Shown: positions 45,690-57,187 of the stretch, piece after piece | Position numbering within the stretch: position 1 is the first letter of the stretch | Layout of the letters: every line of letters starts with the position of its first letter | Source of the DNA: Sthenelais limicola | Lineage: Eukaryota > Annelida > Polychaeta > Phyllodocida > Sigalionidae | Direction: 5' to 3' | Length of the DNA: 64,000 nucleotides | Assembly: GCA_942159475.1 (NCBI GenBank) | Contig: OW804095.1 | Coordinates: forward strand, 61,346,773-61,410,772 | The notes under the pieces: generated by a model | The model's input: the letters and a program-made list of their open reading frames with translations, nothing else | Databases searched by the model: none | Told to the model about the DNA's origin: nothing | Made by a program: the position numbers and the translations under genes

Positions 45690-48600
45690 CTGTAATGAGA
45701 ATTTATTAAGTCTAATCAGTTTTTCTATCGAAGACAAAGATAAGGAAGGTAAGACAATGATAAAACAGAAAGCCGATGATTAAAATAATTACTAATTTCC
45801 TTATTGGTGCTTCAAAATGCTACCATACCAATAATGATGAATGGTGATATACCGACAGCCTCATGTTCAATCTATGACACCATGGACCGGTGCAAAGGTT
45901 ACCAAGGTGCGATGTTACCACCTTGGTTGTATCAACAACATTGTCCAAATTACTAATTTTGCCAAGATGTTTATAAAATTAAAACACAGCATGTCACATC
46001 ATTTAACTCTAGAAAAAGGTATATTTATATTTAAAGTGTATTTATTGCATCCCTGAAATTACATACGTACCTGGGAAATATCGTTCGGGCATTTTAGTCA
46101 TATAAAAGAAAAAAGCAAGGACCCCTAAGAGATACATCACTGTCACTTTGGGTAAGAACAGCTGAAAAATAAAATATATACATCTATAAACATGAATACA
46201 CACTCATGAATACACAGTCGTACTGCTCGATTATGAGAGTCAATGCATATACCCTGGAAGTTGAGGATATGCCTCCAAAGGATAATTTCCTATTTCTTAT
46301 ATTTCTAATTCAAAAAGCACCGATTTAGGTTTATGCAAGTCTCAATAGATCTTCTATATCCCAGTGTTGTGTTACGTCAGTATGAAAAACGTCATGGAAT
46401 ATTGGTGATCAACCTGTTTGAAACAAATTTCAATTCAGTTCGTAACCTTTCTGGAGAAAGGTGAACCCAACATTTGCATACTATATATACGGTGCTACAT
46501 ACATAACTACAATTACGGTGCGATTACAAATATTGTGTAGGATTAATATATGTGCGAATGAGTTTAAAACTTCAATCTAACACTAATAAAGAAATGCATC
46601 GCGATACATACTTGAACTAGTTGGGTAGTCAGACCACCAGTGAGGTAGACCCAGTGTAACGTGGGTATAATGCCATATCCGACCAAACCCATGTAGAGCA
46701 GTATGCGCTTACAAAACCAGCTGTGGGATACATACTGCGGGGTGGTTTGGAAAATAAGAACGGCCAAGAATAGGAGGCAAATAACGATGAGATATACATC
46801 ACGCCATATCTGAAATCAGAGTGTTAAAGATGTTAAACTCAAAGTTTTCTATCATAAAAAAAAACTTCAAAAAGCTTCATAGAACGCACAAAAACAACCA
46901 CCTTTGATGGTTATGCTGCGTCTTTCATAATCCTATCAAACATTGTACCATCGACCAATAAAAACATTTTTTTTAAAAAATAAATCCACAGAATACCAGT
47001 GATTACTGAGTCATATTGCAAGTTTAGCAAGGGTATTGTCAGAGGACTATAAATTACAGGAAAACCACTGAATCTATTGAAACTGTCATCCTTTAATTGT
47101 GAACATAAACGAGGACAAGTGGTGCGTTTAAAAGTTCTAGCGAAAAATGTTACTTACTGAAAGGCAGTAAAATGCGTAGTGAACACCAGGCAGATAACAT
47201 CCGATAAGGCCAACAGATATGCCAGCCATATCAAGGGACAACCATCTTCTAGAAGCCCGCTCAGAATGACAGTTGAATAGATGATATCCAGCAGAACAGA
47301 TGAGACAGAACTGAATACAAAAAAAGTATCTCCATCATTTATATTGTATATGTACTTGTACTGTTTTCCTTTCGTCTTAAATTGATAATGACTATATTTC
47401 TAGGATAACCATGTGGGAACCACATAACAGTACATGTCAAACAGTAATTACCATACGTATAGACAAGCTGCCATGATAACCAATATATATATACGTGGGT
47501 ACGGAGAAGAAACTGTTTAATTGGCGTCCAAAATTCCAAAATGCTAGTTACAAGGGTGAACTAGGGGTCAAAATCTGGTTAACGTGTGAGTCGATCGACT
47601 GCACTACCACAACTGAGAGATTGCGCTGCTCAGTAGAACCTGGCTCACCTGCTAACACTGTTGTGTCTCCATGGAGCAAAAGATGATATAGGAGATGGAT
47701 AGCTAGACTAAAATCACTCATTCCACGCGGACTAAATATTTTGGATTAAAATATCCAGTAGAACAATCTCAATCAAATACACGTTTAAAATAGGGGTCAA
47801 AATCTCTTTATTTATCAAATATATTACTATGTTATCCGTTCAGGTTTTTTGGTTTCTATTGCAGTGCAACCATACACGAATAGATGGGGCTTTCCAAATC
47901 TTAGCACTCTCACGCAACAGGTGCACACTATATCTTGGTAGCTTGGCAGATATATTTCCTCTTGTTTTAGAAGAATATAAATGAAAATTAACGTACCTGG
48001 AAGCAGAATAACCCCAGTGTAACAATGATATGATCGCTTACTGATGCCCTAATATTGGGTAGTGCGTATAGGTTATCATAAATTAAAATAAAGATGAACA
48101 TGAGGCAACCGACCAGATGCGACCAGATATTGATTGTTTCATTGCTCCAGACAAATAAGCTGAAAGAAATAAAGCATTGATCAATTTATAAACTAAATAC
48201 CGTATATAAATGATAAATATGAATTATATTAGACAGAGGATGTACTGTTTAGAATTATATGTGACGTTCAACATAAGACTATTCGAACAATCAAGACAGC
48301 TTTCTCTGAATACTGAAATACGAGGATTTATGGTACCGGTAATACATTTTTTAGCATTTTTTCATAGTTACCTTTTACAACAAACACTGAACGGTAATAA
48401 CGCCCGGTAGCCCCCGGAAATATATGGATTTCCTTTCAAGAATGCAGGAATCTCTTGATATTTCAACAGTGGAATTGTTTGTTCATTCTGGATATTTTGA
48501 CAGACAGGAAGACAGCTTTTGTCTATTTCAAGATCCAAAAAATCATACGTTTGATGATCACCATTAGGTGTTGTGGTGATGTATCTTTTGAATGCTGACT

Positions 48601-48698
48601 CCACGTCATTGAAACGAGTGAAGCCATTTGGTTCCATTCCCTTCAGCTCCATTCTTACAAAATGAAAATACTGTTGCTTTTGGAGATGAACCGGCAAG
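45562..48698 (-). CDS. PAQR3: PAQR3-like seven-transmembrane protein (progestin/adipoQ receptor family)
   Basis: Six - strand exons join in one frame: 48372-48698, 47997-48159, 47158-47310, 46612-46809, 46071-46161 and 45562-45689, all GT-AG. Landmarks of the family appear in order: NPYISGGYRALLPF, SNETINIWSHLVG, CSAGYHLFNCHSE, RRWLSLDMAGISVG, GYGIIPTLHWVYL, KMPERYFPG and GSSHQLWH. The His in AGYH and the two in SHQLWH correspond to the zinc ligands of adiponectin receptors. Vertebrate PAQR3 (RKTG) is a Golgi membrane protein that sequesters Raf and affects endocytic and COPII adaptors. Starting at the ATG at 48650-48652 gives about 338 residues; with the candidate first exon at 51894 it gives 354, against 311 as I recall for human. 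The N-terminal 75 or so residues before NPYI are not clearly conserved. It converges on the kinase gene. Confidence 0.95.
46071..46161 (-). CDS. PAQR3: PAQR3-like exon 6: KMPERYFPG
   Basis: Encodes VTVMYLLGVLAFFFYMTKM and PERYFPG, the penultimate helix and its conserved end. Acceptor TTTCAG, donor GTACGT, ending in phase 1. Confidence 0.94.
46612..46809 (-). CDS. PAQR3: PAQR3-like exon 5: middle helices and GYGIIPTLHW
   Basis: Exactly 66 codons, from IWRDVYLIVICL to GGLTTQLVQ, including VGYGIIPTLHWVYL, which is nearly the human text. Acceptor TTTCAG, donor GTATGT. Confidence 0.95.
47158..47310 (-). CDS. PAQR3: PAQR3-like exon 4: AGYH zinc-ligand region
   Basis: Exactly 51 codons. It holds CSAGYHLFNCHSE with a predicted zinc-binding His, then SLDMAGISVGLIGCYLPGV. 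Acceptor ATTCAG, donor GTAAGT. Confidence 0.95.
47997..48159 (-). CDS. PAQR3: PAQR3-like exon 3: first transmembrane helices
   Basis: LFVWSNETINIWSHLVGC opens the exon, which ends in LGLFCFQ. It encodes TM1 and the start of TM2. Acceptor TTTCAG, donor GTACGT, 54 codons plus one base completing a split Ser. Confidence 0.95.
48372..48698 (-). CDS. PAQR3: PAQR3-like exon 2: N-terminus to first membrane helix
   Basis: The exon follows a CACACAG acceptor and ends at AAAAG/GTAACT. It includes LLKYQEIPAFLKGNPYISGG, which matches the human YEQIPGSLKDNPYITDG region. An in-frame ATG at 48650-48652 has A at -3 and G at +4 and could be the start if no upstream coding exon exists. Confidence 0.9.
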
Positions 48699-51600
48699 CT
48701 GTGTGATGGCACAAAGATACAAGTACCGATAACGTTCGATCTACAGATAAGACAGATCAGGCATAGTCAGAGGGGGTGGCCCAGGTCAAAATAGTTCATC
48801 AAGTAAATAGTGCAAAGTCCATATCAACGTGCACCTGTCGTTATTGCCTCTCTAACAATATCAGAGCGAAGACCCTGCAAGTGAAAGAAAATCAATGTTA
48901 TCATCATGAATACCGTAATAAAATATTGATAATGAGGAGACCGGGTAGAAATGGGACACCATGGAAGAAGAGAGATATCGTCTCCCCCTATTTTGCAAGA
49001 ATTAGTAGTAATCAATTGTTTCTCCTCTATGGAGAGGGAGATGTGGAGGGGCTTTTTTTTTTTAACTATTCCCTGATAATGTGACTCAGTTTAGACACAA
49101 CTTGGGGAGAAATGGGACAGTTTAGGGAGAAATCGGACACCCACCCAATTGCGCTAGAACACGTATTACAGGTGTACCAGACAGTGATCCGATTATGTAA
49201 CAGAGGATATGGACGCTAGGTTGAACTAGAATAGACTTGTATTCAGATGGTTCTAGATGGTTATAAACCAGATCACCACCACAACCTCCTCAAGACATAT
49301 TTCTTTTTATGAAGCTCCCGTCATGGGACCCATTGACATTGCGAATATTCGTATAAATACCTTTCTGTGGTGGAGGTACAGAAAGAAATCTGTTCTTACA
49401 AATTAAATTTAATTACCGTTTTTGTTGATATCCACCCCTCACCACCCATCCCCCGGGTATTTTTCTATTTGAAAGGTTCTTGTGGCGAAAGGATTGGAGC
49501 AACATAAACAAGTCGCAACTGTTATATATTATCAGAGCTATACATACATAGATAGGCTAGCTCTGATATTGTGAACTGCATTTGACAACATATTGATTTG
49601 GAAATTGGTGCTAATCATTACAAACTAAGCCTAACTCCCTGAAGGCTAAAGTAATATTTAATCTGTAATACTAAGGCCTAAAGGCTAAACTAGTAAAAGG
49701 AGCTAATTGAAATAGTACGGTGATTGATGTTTAATGTTGGTTGTAAAACTGGTGACAGCAACGAGACTGGATCTCTTGGACTGAGGCTGAGCACGATAAT
49801 TTTAAACTTAAATTTAGTAATGAAAGTTACAACACAGGGCTAGGTTTACATGCTTTGTACCTTTGTGGTTTGTCCCCGTACGATAGGCCAACTCTTGGCT
49901 GAATCCTTTCAAATGCCTTTCAGGCTTTCTCATATAATTGTTTGGTCCAAAAATAATTATTTGTAAAGGAGCCAAATGAAATCGAATATAATCTATATTA
50001 TATTAAGTAATGGCCGGGACTTGCAGATGGTGAAATATGTGCTATGTGCTATAATGAACTTATGGTCATGTTTGTTGCCGGAGCTAGGCCTAGAAATATA
50101 TGGATATTGTTGGCAAGGTCAACTCCACTCAACCCAAGCATTGTAAACAAGTCAAAACCGAATGTCTGCATGAATGGTTGAGTACCGGCGACGCCCCAGT
50201 TATTAATCTAGCTACGCCATGAAGCTTGTCTCAATATCGAAGGAACAATTTCACTTTCAGAGGTAATATTACAATACCATATACTAATCTGAACATTCTT
50301 GAGGAAGTCAATAGTCTAATATTGTCTTACCCGAGGGCTCCAACTTGTAAACAGAAACCATCACTGACATGACCGGAACTGACTTCTATCACGCCAATAC
50401 CGAAGAGCTCTCGTTGTGTTGCTCTTAAATGACACCAGAGGGCAGAACAGTTGAGAAGCCCGCCGAGTACGATCCTGAACCGGATAACGTGGGAATGAAT
50501 TTTACGTCATTAAGCATTCGCGTNNNNNNNNNNNNNNNNNNNNNNNNNNNNNNNNNNNNNNNNNNNNNNNNNNNNNNNNNNNNNNNNNNNNNNNNNNNNN
50601 NNNNNNNNNNNNNNNNNNNNNNNNNNNNNNNNNNNNNNNNNNNNNNNNNNNNNNNNNNNNNNNNNNNNNNNNNNNNNNNNNNNNNNNNNNNNNNNNNNNN
50701 NNNNNNNNNNNNNNNNNNNNNNNGACCTTATTGATACCTCTGAATATTGTCTACACAATTTACCCGCTCTCCCTTGTGGGTGAAGGAAAGTGAGTAAGAG
50801 GCAGAGAGACAGACAGAAAGAGTAGACATAAACGTCCATTGCGATGTGTTTGAGTGATTCAGTATTCAAGTATATTGTAATTATTATAGTGATTATTCAA
50901 GTATATTGTAATTATTGCAATAAAGGGATTTGTAAAAACAAAAAAATTAAATACAAATTATGATAGTGTATGATGATCTTGCTTAAAATCATATGGTGAA
51001 ATATATCAAGATAAAAATGTAATTTGAATGGTAGGAAATTGATAGCTAGGGATAAAGGTCTAGTGGGAATTTTAAGTTGGTGAGTGAGTAAGATTGGTTG
51101 TTTTGCGCCCTTATCAACACATTTAATATGGTTATATCAAGGGCAGGAGAGCTGAGAGGGATGTCATACCTAGGAAATACACAAATACATGGAATAAACT
51201 TTAGAATACCTAAAACGTAAATGTAATCTATAATGTTATTCATGTTAAATGTAGGTGGTGGCAACATTAAAATTTACTTAGTGTTGTACACATTTCTTGG
51301 CCTTAGTTTTCGTCACTCTCCCCCTCTGTTGGACTCTCCCTCACTCCTCACTCCTCCTCTCCCCTCTCTCTACTCTCCCCCCATCCCCCCCCCCCCCCCC
51401 CCATCTCCTCTCCCCCTCCCTGACACACACACTGAAAATAATAGTCCTTCCCACTATGGATATGCCCCGAAATGTTAGCCCGGGACCCAAGACTGAATAA
51501 ATACCAAACTAGTGCTGTCCTCTGTCTATAAGTATCATTACTACAATATGGCTTGTGGAGACATCTAGCGGGAAATGTCAACATGCAGTTACGCATAGAA

Positions 51601-51893
51601 ACGATCCAAAAGAGAGTTAATACACTAAAGTAGGCAGATTTCAGAAATGTAAGTCAAGATATATAGATGAAGTATGAATATTTGTAAATTTGGGTCTGAT
51701 ATATAATCTAGTATAGCTGTAAGTGTTGCACACATACTATGGGTGTGTACGACCTCTACTCTAGTCCACCTTCAATGCCTAGACCCTAGTAATCCTTACG
51801 GAATTTGGATTAAATACTAAGAACTGGCCAATTCTTGGTAAAATACAGTTAACAAACACTTTCTATATGTTTTAAAGCATAATAGATACTTAC
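48699..51893 (-). other. Presumed first intron of the PAQR3-like gene
   Basis: No coding sequence is recognised. GGGAGAAATGGGACA-like phrases recur near 48945, 49107 and 49126. A 29-bp unit is duplicated near 50862-50925. A CT and C-run microsatellite lies at 51310-51420. The assembly gap is also inside. Confidence 0.5.
50524..50723. other. Assembly gap of exactly 200 N
   Basis: A run of exactly 200 N, the look of a fixed-size placeholder, so the true distance is unknown. Open frames running through it are artefacts. Confidence 0.98.
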
Positions 51894-52080
51894 ATCATGG
51901 TGTTGGAGGCTTGGTAATTTGCTATTCAGAGCGTCGACGTCCGTGTTGACGTCCGCTGAAGTGCAGCTTTGTTGACCGACCGCGGGAACGTCACAAGTGG
52001 GCGTGCCCTTCCAGCGAGAGCGCGAGATTACGCGAGAACGGGACCGCGGGTAAGCGAATGACGTTATGCGCCTTTGGTCG
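51894..52080 (-). promoter_or_regulatory. Candidate CpG-rich promoter and first exon of the PAQR3-like gene
   Basis: This is the only strongly CpG-rich stretch between 49 and 56 kb (GCGAGAGCGCGAG, GACCGCGGG and several ACGTC). On the - strand it ends at CACCATGAT/GTAAGT, a strong donor. The ATG (51896-51898) plus two bases would join in frame to the exon starting at 48698. The assignment is inferred from position, CpG content and matching phase. Confidence 0.5.
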
Positions 52081-52269
52081 TGTGATATTTGGAGGAAAAC
52101 AAGTGCAGCAGCAGTTATATGCATTGTATCATGACAAGCGGCTTCGCCACTTGAGCCCACATAGGTCTATATCATATAATTTATTTTTTTCTAAAAAAAA
52201 TTACCTGCTGAAATCAAATGCTGCCCGTGTCAGAGAATTACTGTGTGGATGGGTAGAAAGTTCTACATT

Positions 52270-52362
52270 CTTTCTCTGAGAGAAAGAGAGAGAGAGGGGA
52301 GAGGGGGAGAGGGAGATAAAGAAAAGACAGAGAGAGAGAGGGGGGGGGGGGAGGGAGATAAA
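52270..52362. repeat. GA/G-run microsatellite
   Basis: Interrupted GA repeats with a run of G near 52341-52350, immediately before the transposon-rich stretch. Confidence 0.93.
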
Positions 52363-52454
52363 GGTTAGACAGTAAACAGACAAATAATATTTGTTTTATC
52401 CTTCCTCCCCTTTCGTCCCCCTCCCCAGGTAACAAAATGAGGTTTATTCTACGT

Positions 52455-53010
52455 TGGAATGACGTCTTGGATCAAGAGGAATGACGTCTTTCTCATAACG
52501 TTGGGAATATGTTTTAACGTCTGGACTCGAACCAACATCAAACCAACCTTACAATCTAACGTTAGTTTGACGTTGGTTTATCGAACGTTGAAACAACGTT
52601 CGTTGTAACGACGTTGGTTTGACGTCTTTTTATCGTACGTTGAAACAGCATTTGTTCTGCCAACGTCGGAAAAACGTGAAAACAACGTAATGTTGACGTT
52701 AATTCATCGTTCTTAATAAAACGTCAATTTGACGTAAATATAATAGGTTTTCCTAACGTTAATTTTAACGTCGAATAAACGTTTAATCAACCTCAAATCA
52801 ATGTTAAAATAAATTTAATTCAACGTCAATTTAACCTCGAATTAACGTGCGTAATAATGACGTCTACTTAAGGGGCCAATATTTACGTTGAATGAACGGT
52901 CGATCAACGTTTAATTGATGTTTAATAATGGTTATATCAACCTTCATTTGACGTTGGACTAACATCAAAATAGGGCGATATTGAGAACGTTTTATTGACG
53001 TTGGTGAAAT
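52455..53010. repeat. Degenerate ACGTT array, possible transposon subterminal region
   Basis: Dozens of degenerate AACGTT, GACGTT and AACGTC words in both orientations, spaced roughly every 10-25 bp, fill this half kilobase (for example GACGTTGGTTTATCGAACG). The array ends where the - strand transposase remnants and minisatellite begin. Dense short repeats near the ends are typical of CACTA elements, where they bind the transposase. The role here is inferred. Confidence 0.6.
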
Positions 53011-53244
53011 GTTATAAATAGTGACTAAACAAATAACATATATATTTTTAGAATGACTTTATTTGGCAACAACAAACATAAAATCAATTTACAGCAAACA
53101 TACATGCACATAATTCATATCATTTCCAATATTTTATATATGGACACACATTTTTTCGTACACATCTCTATAGCTATATATACTGCTATTTCAAACGATT
53201 CAAATTTTCCGACCATATATCTATCTTATGAAACACATTCATTA

Positions 53245-53492
53245 CTATTCAACATTTTCCCACCAGGCCGATGCAATGCAATCTATGCATCTATTTATAC
53301 ATAGCAAAACCAATGCTATTTTCCATTTTCCACATTTTCCCACCAGGCGGAGGCACTGCACTACATGCGTCTATGAACACATACCCAAATAAATGCTATT
53401 TTCGACTTTCCACATTTTCCCACCAGGCGGAGGCACTGCAATACATGCGTCTATGTACACATACCAAAATAAATGCTATTTTCGACTGCACA
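53245..53492. repeat. 80-bp minisatellite, about three copies
   Basis: The unit contains CACATTTTCCCACCAGGCGG, ACATGCGTCTATG and AATGCTATTTTCGAC. CACATTTTCC starts at about 53251, 53331 and 53411. A further two copies lie at 54842-55003 inside the broken transposase, and single degenerate fragments occur near 56470. Confidence 0.92.
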
Positions 53493-53559
53493 CAATACAG
53501 GCAGAAAAGTGCAAATCACAAAGTAAATTGTAAGTTTATTACAATAATAGTATTGTCAC

Positions 53560-56180
53560 AAAATAAATCATTTTCCCCTCATTTGGAAATGTCATCGATC
53601 ACTGTCATTAACATCCATTTTGACACACCATTTTAATTATCTCCAGAATGGACACACTCTTCCATCTTACACAAATATTATTCAAACATAATATTCTCAT
53701 TCCATATAATATGCAATCATAACCATACTGCTGACTACTGTCAAGAAATAAATCATTTGCCACTGATTTCTCATGAATATGCACTTGGACCTGTCATTTT
53801 CATCACTAACTAATATAATATAAGATAATTATTTATTGGCCATCTAACTAGTATTGCCTGATGCTTTATTTCTTCATTAATTGTTGATGATTACTTGCAT
53901 CTGCACTTCCCTTTCATCGCACATAACAATGCCTACTTCAATCGACCGACATGGTTTATCAAAGAGATTGTCATAACGTTCTTTCCTATACACACAACAG
54001 CACACTTATTCCTCATCATTTTCCATGTTGACACCTTCCGCAAATCGCCCATTATCTAGAGCATATATGTTTTTGGGTCGTGAAAATTGCAACTCAACAT
54101 TATCTACGCACCGATGTATAGACAGTGTTGCCTGTTTGTCTCCTCGCCGTACGACTTGTGCCAGGACATATATATGTCCACAACGGACACCCTGCTTGAT
54201 CTGATACAAGTATGACTCAAACATTAATCCAGAGCATTCATCTAAATTGCCATGGAGGCTGGCCTCCCGTGTAATATGGAGGAGAGAATGAACATTGTAG
54301 ACCATGAATTTATCCGTGTACAACTCCTCAGCCTTTGACACAAAATACCTCAGTAGATTGTGTACATATGTGTACTGCTCTCTTGACTTCCTTTCGCCTA
54401 CAAGGAAGAGAATAGCCGCATTTAGGCAAACAAAATGTTCATACAGCTCGGTGCGTACTATGTCGAGAAGGACTATTTTGCCTGTATAAAGCAAGAATTG
54501 CCGGAGTTCCGTGGCCTTCCAACGGTCGAATTCTTTAAGGGGCCGCGGCTTAAACTGCCATGGAGGCTGGCCTCCCACGTCATATGGATAAGGGACACCA
54601 TCAATTTATCCCTCCATAACTGCTCTGCCTTTGACACAAAATACCTCACGACATTGTGTACATATATTATCCGTTTCAGTAAAATGAGTCCTAAGTCTCA
54701 AAAAATACATTTTGAGATTTGAAAAGATGAGATCCAGCCTATTCCAATAATAGTAAACAGTCTAATAATTTAATAATAGTTTTATAAAGATAATAATATT
54801 TTTGGGGGGCCAATAAACACTAAACTAACTAACTATACTCCATATGGAGGCACTGCAATCGATGCGTCTATGTACACATAGCAAACTAAATGCTATTTTC
54901 GACCTTCCACCTTTTCCCACCAGGGATCAGATCACTGCAATACATGCGTCTATGTGCACATACCAAAATAAATGCTATTTTCGACTGCACACATTTTCCC
55001 ACCCTTTTTACAACTTTAAACGCAACTATATATCACATATATTGTCCTGAGATTTGATACATTGAGTGATATAGCTATAGGTGATGAACTCCCCCAAATA
55101 TTAACACATTTCCACAAATATATGCTGTCAATTAATCACTTTGAAAAATAGCAATTTTGCGACTTATGACTCATTTTCCTGAATGATTATTTTGCCTGTG
55201 TACAGCAAGAATAGGTCGCCTTCCAAGTCTCTAATTATTTATGTGGCCGGCCGCGGCTTGCATGCAAAACAGTCTGGTATATGCATTTTCATATTGAAAC
55301 GCGACGCTCGCTCACTCACACTTTCTTTTTGGCTATGATTTGCTCATCTTGACATTGCGCCGGCCATGCAACCAGACAATTTCAAGCGCTTTATGACACC
55401 AGCTATAACTTAGTGCATTAGTCAATAGCAATCATATTAGTCAATCATATTGATTTTCAAATCTGTGAACGGCATATTCTTTAAATCGTATATGGCGCAT
55501 TTCGGTTACTTCTGAACCTCTCATCTGCATGTGCGCAAAACTAAATTGTCAATTTGACCGAAATTTAAGTGACTTTATCATGCCACCTGCATATATGCCC
55601 TTCATTTCGCACGTGTCACAGCCAAAATACCCTGAAACAAACTTCACTCCCTTGACCATTGTCCGGGCTGGACCATCACAAACAATACATCTTATTTTTA
55701 CAGGCAGGTGCAAATTGTCTGATATGTCTATGCCATTTTCCCTGATTTCGTCCTTCAGGTCACTGACAGTGTCTTTTAAGAAATCCAAATCACATTGCTT
55801 CGACCCTCCATAAGCAAAAGCCACCAGAAAAACACTCTTTTGTTTTATATTGACAATAGCTACAAATATTCGCCAAATAGAATCATTAGAACTTTTAAAC
55901 AATGGCAAACCATCCATGTTCATTGATATTTCAATCTCGCAATACCGTAGGAAATGGCGAGTGATTTGTTTCTCGACGGATATATATGTATATGATACGC
56001 CTGACAGTCCCTTTATTTCATAGTCTGTTGGTTTTTTCAGTAGGGTACGTGTAGTCAATGGCAGATCTGTGCTGTGATACCATTCGAGTGCCACATTTTC
56101 AACATGGCCTCTGCAGCATTATGCTTCACATTGTATCCTATTACCCACTTTCGAAATTGATCCTCTAGTGACTCAAACTC
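53560..56180 (-). pseudogene. Broken, rearranged CACTA-like transposase copy
   Basis: Two blocks are close to the intact transposase at 60576-62441. One, 55190-56180, matches its N-terminal and central part, including the segment around IDGLPLF (here MDGLPLF) and CDGPARTMV. The other, about 53560-54578, matches its C-terminal part and the following non-coding sequence. They are split by two minisatellite units and unrelated sequence. The segment 54245-54366 is partly duplicated at about 54558-54680. Relative to the intact copy there is an in-frame TAA near 54006, and the N-terminal acidic region is missing. It cannot make a full protein. Confidence 0.9.
54842..55003. repeat. 80-bp minisatellite, two further copies
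   Basis: Same unit as at 53245-53492 (TTTTCCCACCAGG, ACATGCGTCTATG), inserted between the two blocks of the broken transposase. Confidence 0.88.
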
Positions 56181-56963
56181 TCATCGCTAAAAGTATCGGC
56201 CAAATAGAATAATTTTTAACTAAGACATCAAAAATTGTTTTCTGAATAATGTTAACAAACATTACAGTATTTTCGCTAAAGAAAATTTATGTAATGCAGG
56301 CAATTGTTATTGCTGTCGACAGTTGAGATGAGTGCTGTGCATTCATCTGTGAGTCATACTTGTATCAGATCAGATGAGTAAATCGATTGTTTGCCATTGT
56401 TTTAAAGATCTAAGGTACAAACACAAATAGTCCAAATCACTCCTTATCTTTACTTTCAAATGTTTGTCATTTTGCCACCAGGGAGAGGCACTGCAACACA
56501 ATTATAAGTTCTTATGGGTCAACCCACTTTGTGCATGTAGTCAATAGGGAACCAGTCAATCATATTTATTTACAACTCTCCACCTGTGAACGGCGTAATT
56601 TGTAAATGGTATGTTGCATTTCGCTTACTTCTGATCCTCTGATTCATGCAAAAAACTAACTAAAAATGATTTATTTCTTGCCAATAGTATTTCAAAACTT
56701 TGTAATTTCCCCATGTAGCCTTTTTCCTATCTTATAGTCTAATGTTCATGAACATTACTCACCGAAAAAAGCTATACACAAGACTGACACGTCTTATCTT
56801 AAAACGTAAAAACCGAACTAGGCAAAATCACAAATTATAACTTCTAATCTCGTTCGTTCTAATGCCATTTCATAACTTTCTCATATTGCCAGCATGCTGA
56901 TGCACTGATGCAAACCTCTATAATATTAAAAATCTTTTTTCGCCCACCATTCTATTTCATACA

Positions 56964-57187
56964 CTAATCGTCCACTTCTTCCACATTTGTAAGGTCGTCC
57001 CCGCCATTACCATTCGCTCCGTCCTCCTCATTATCATTCTGTCCAGCGCCCACTCCAGCATTCTTTTTCTTTTTTTTGGACTCAAATTTGGAACCACCGG
57101 TTTTATATGCAGCACCCTTTAGCAGGTCCAGCAACAGTTTGTATATCAGTGGATCTGCACACTCAGTATGCATCCTAGCGGTTGTAT
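56964..57187 (-). CDS. DUF4806-type gene exon 6
   Basis: Seventy-four codons including the stop. YTTARMHTECADPLIYKLLL is followed by a KKKKK tract (possible nuclear signal) and an acidic C-terminus ending EEVDD. Acceptor TTTCAG. Confidence 0.82.

Noticed and set aside
50429..50869. Open frames running through the N block
   Set aside because: They consist mostly of unknown residues across an assembly gap.
51849..52160. 103-codon - strand frame in the CpG-rich stretch
   Set aside because: No homology seen, and its frame at the GTAAGT donor does not match the PAQR3-like exon at 48698. The start-codon-only reading fits better.
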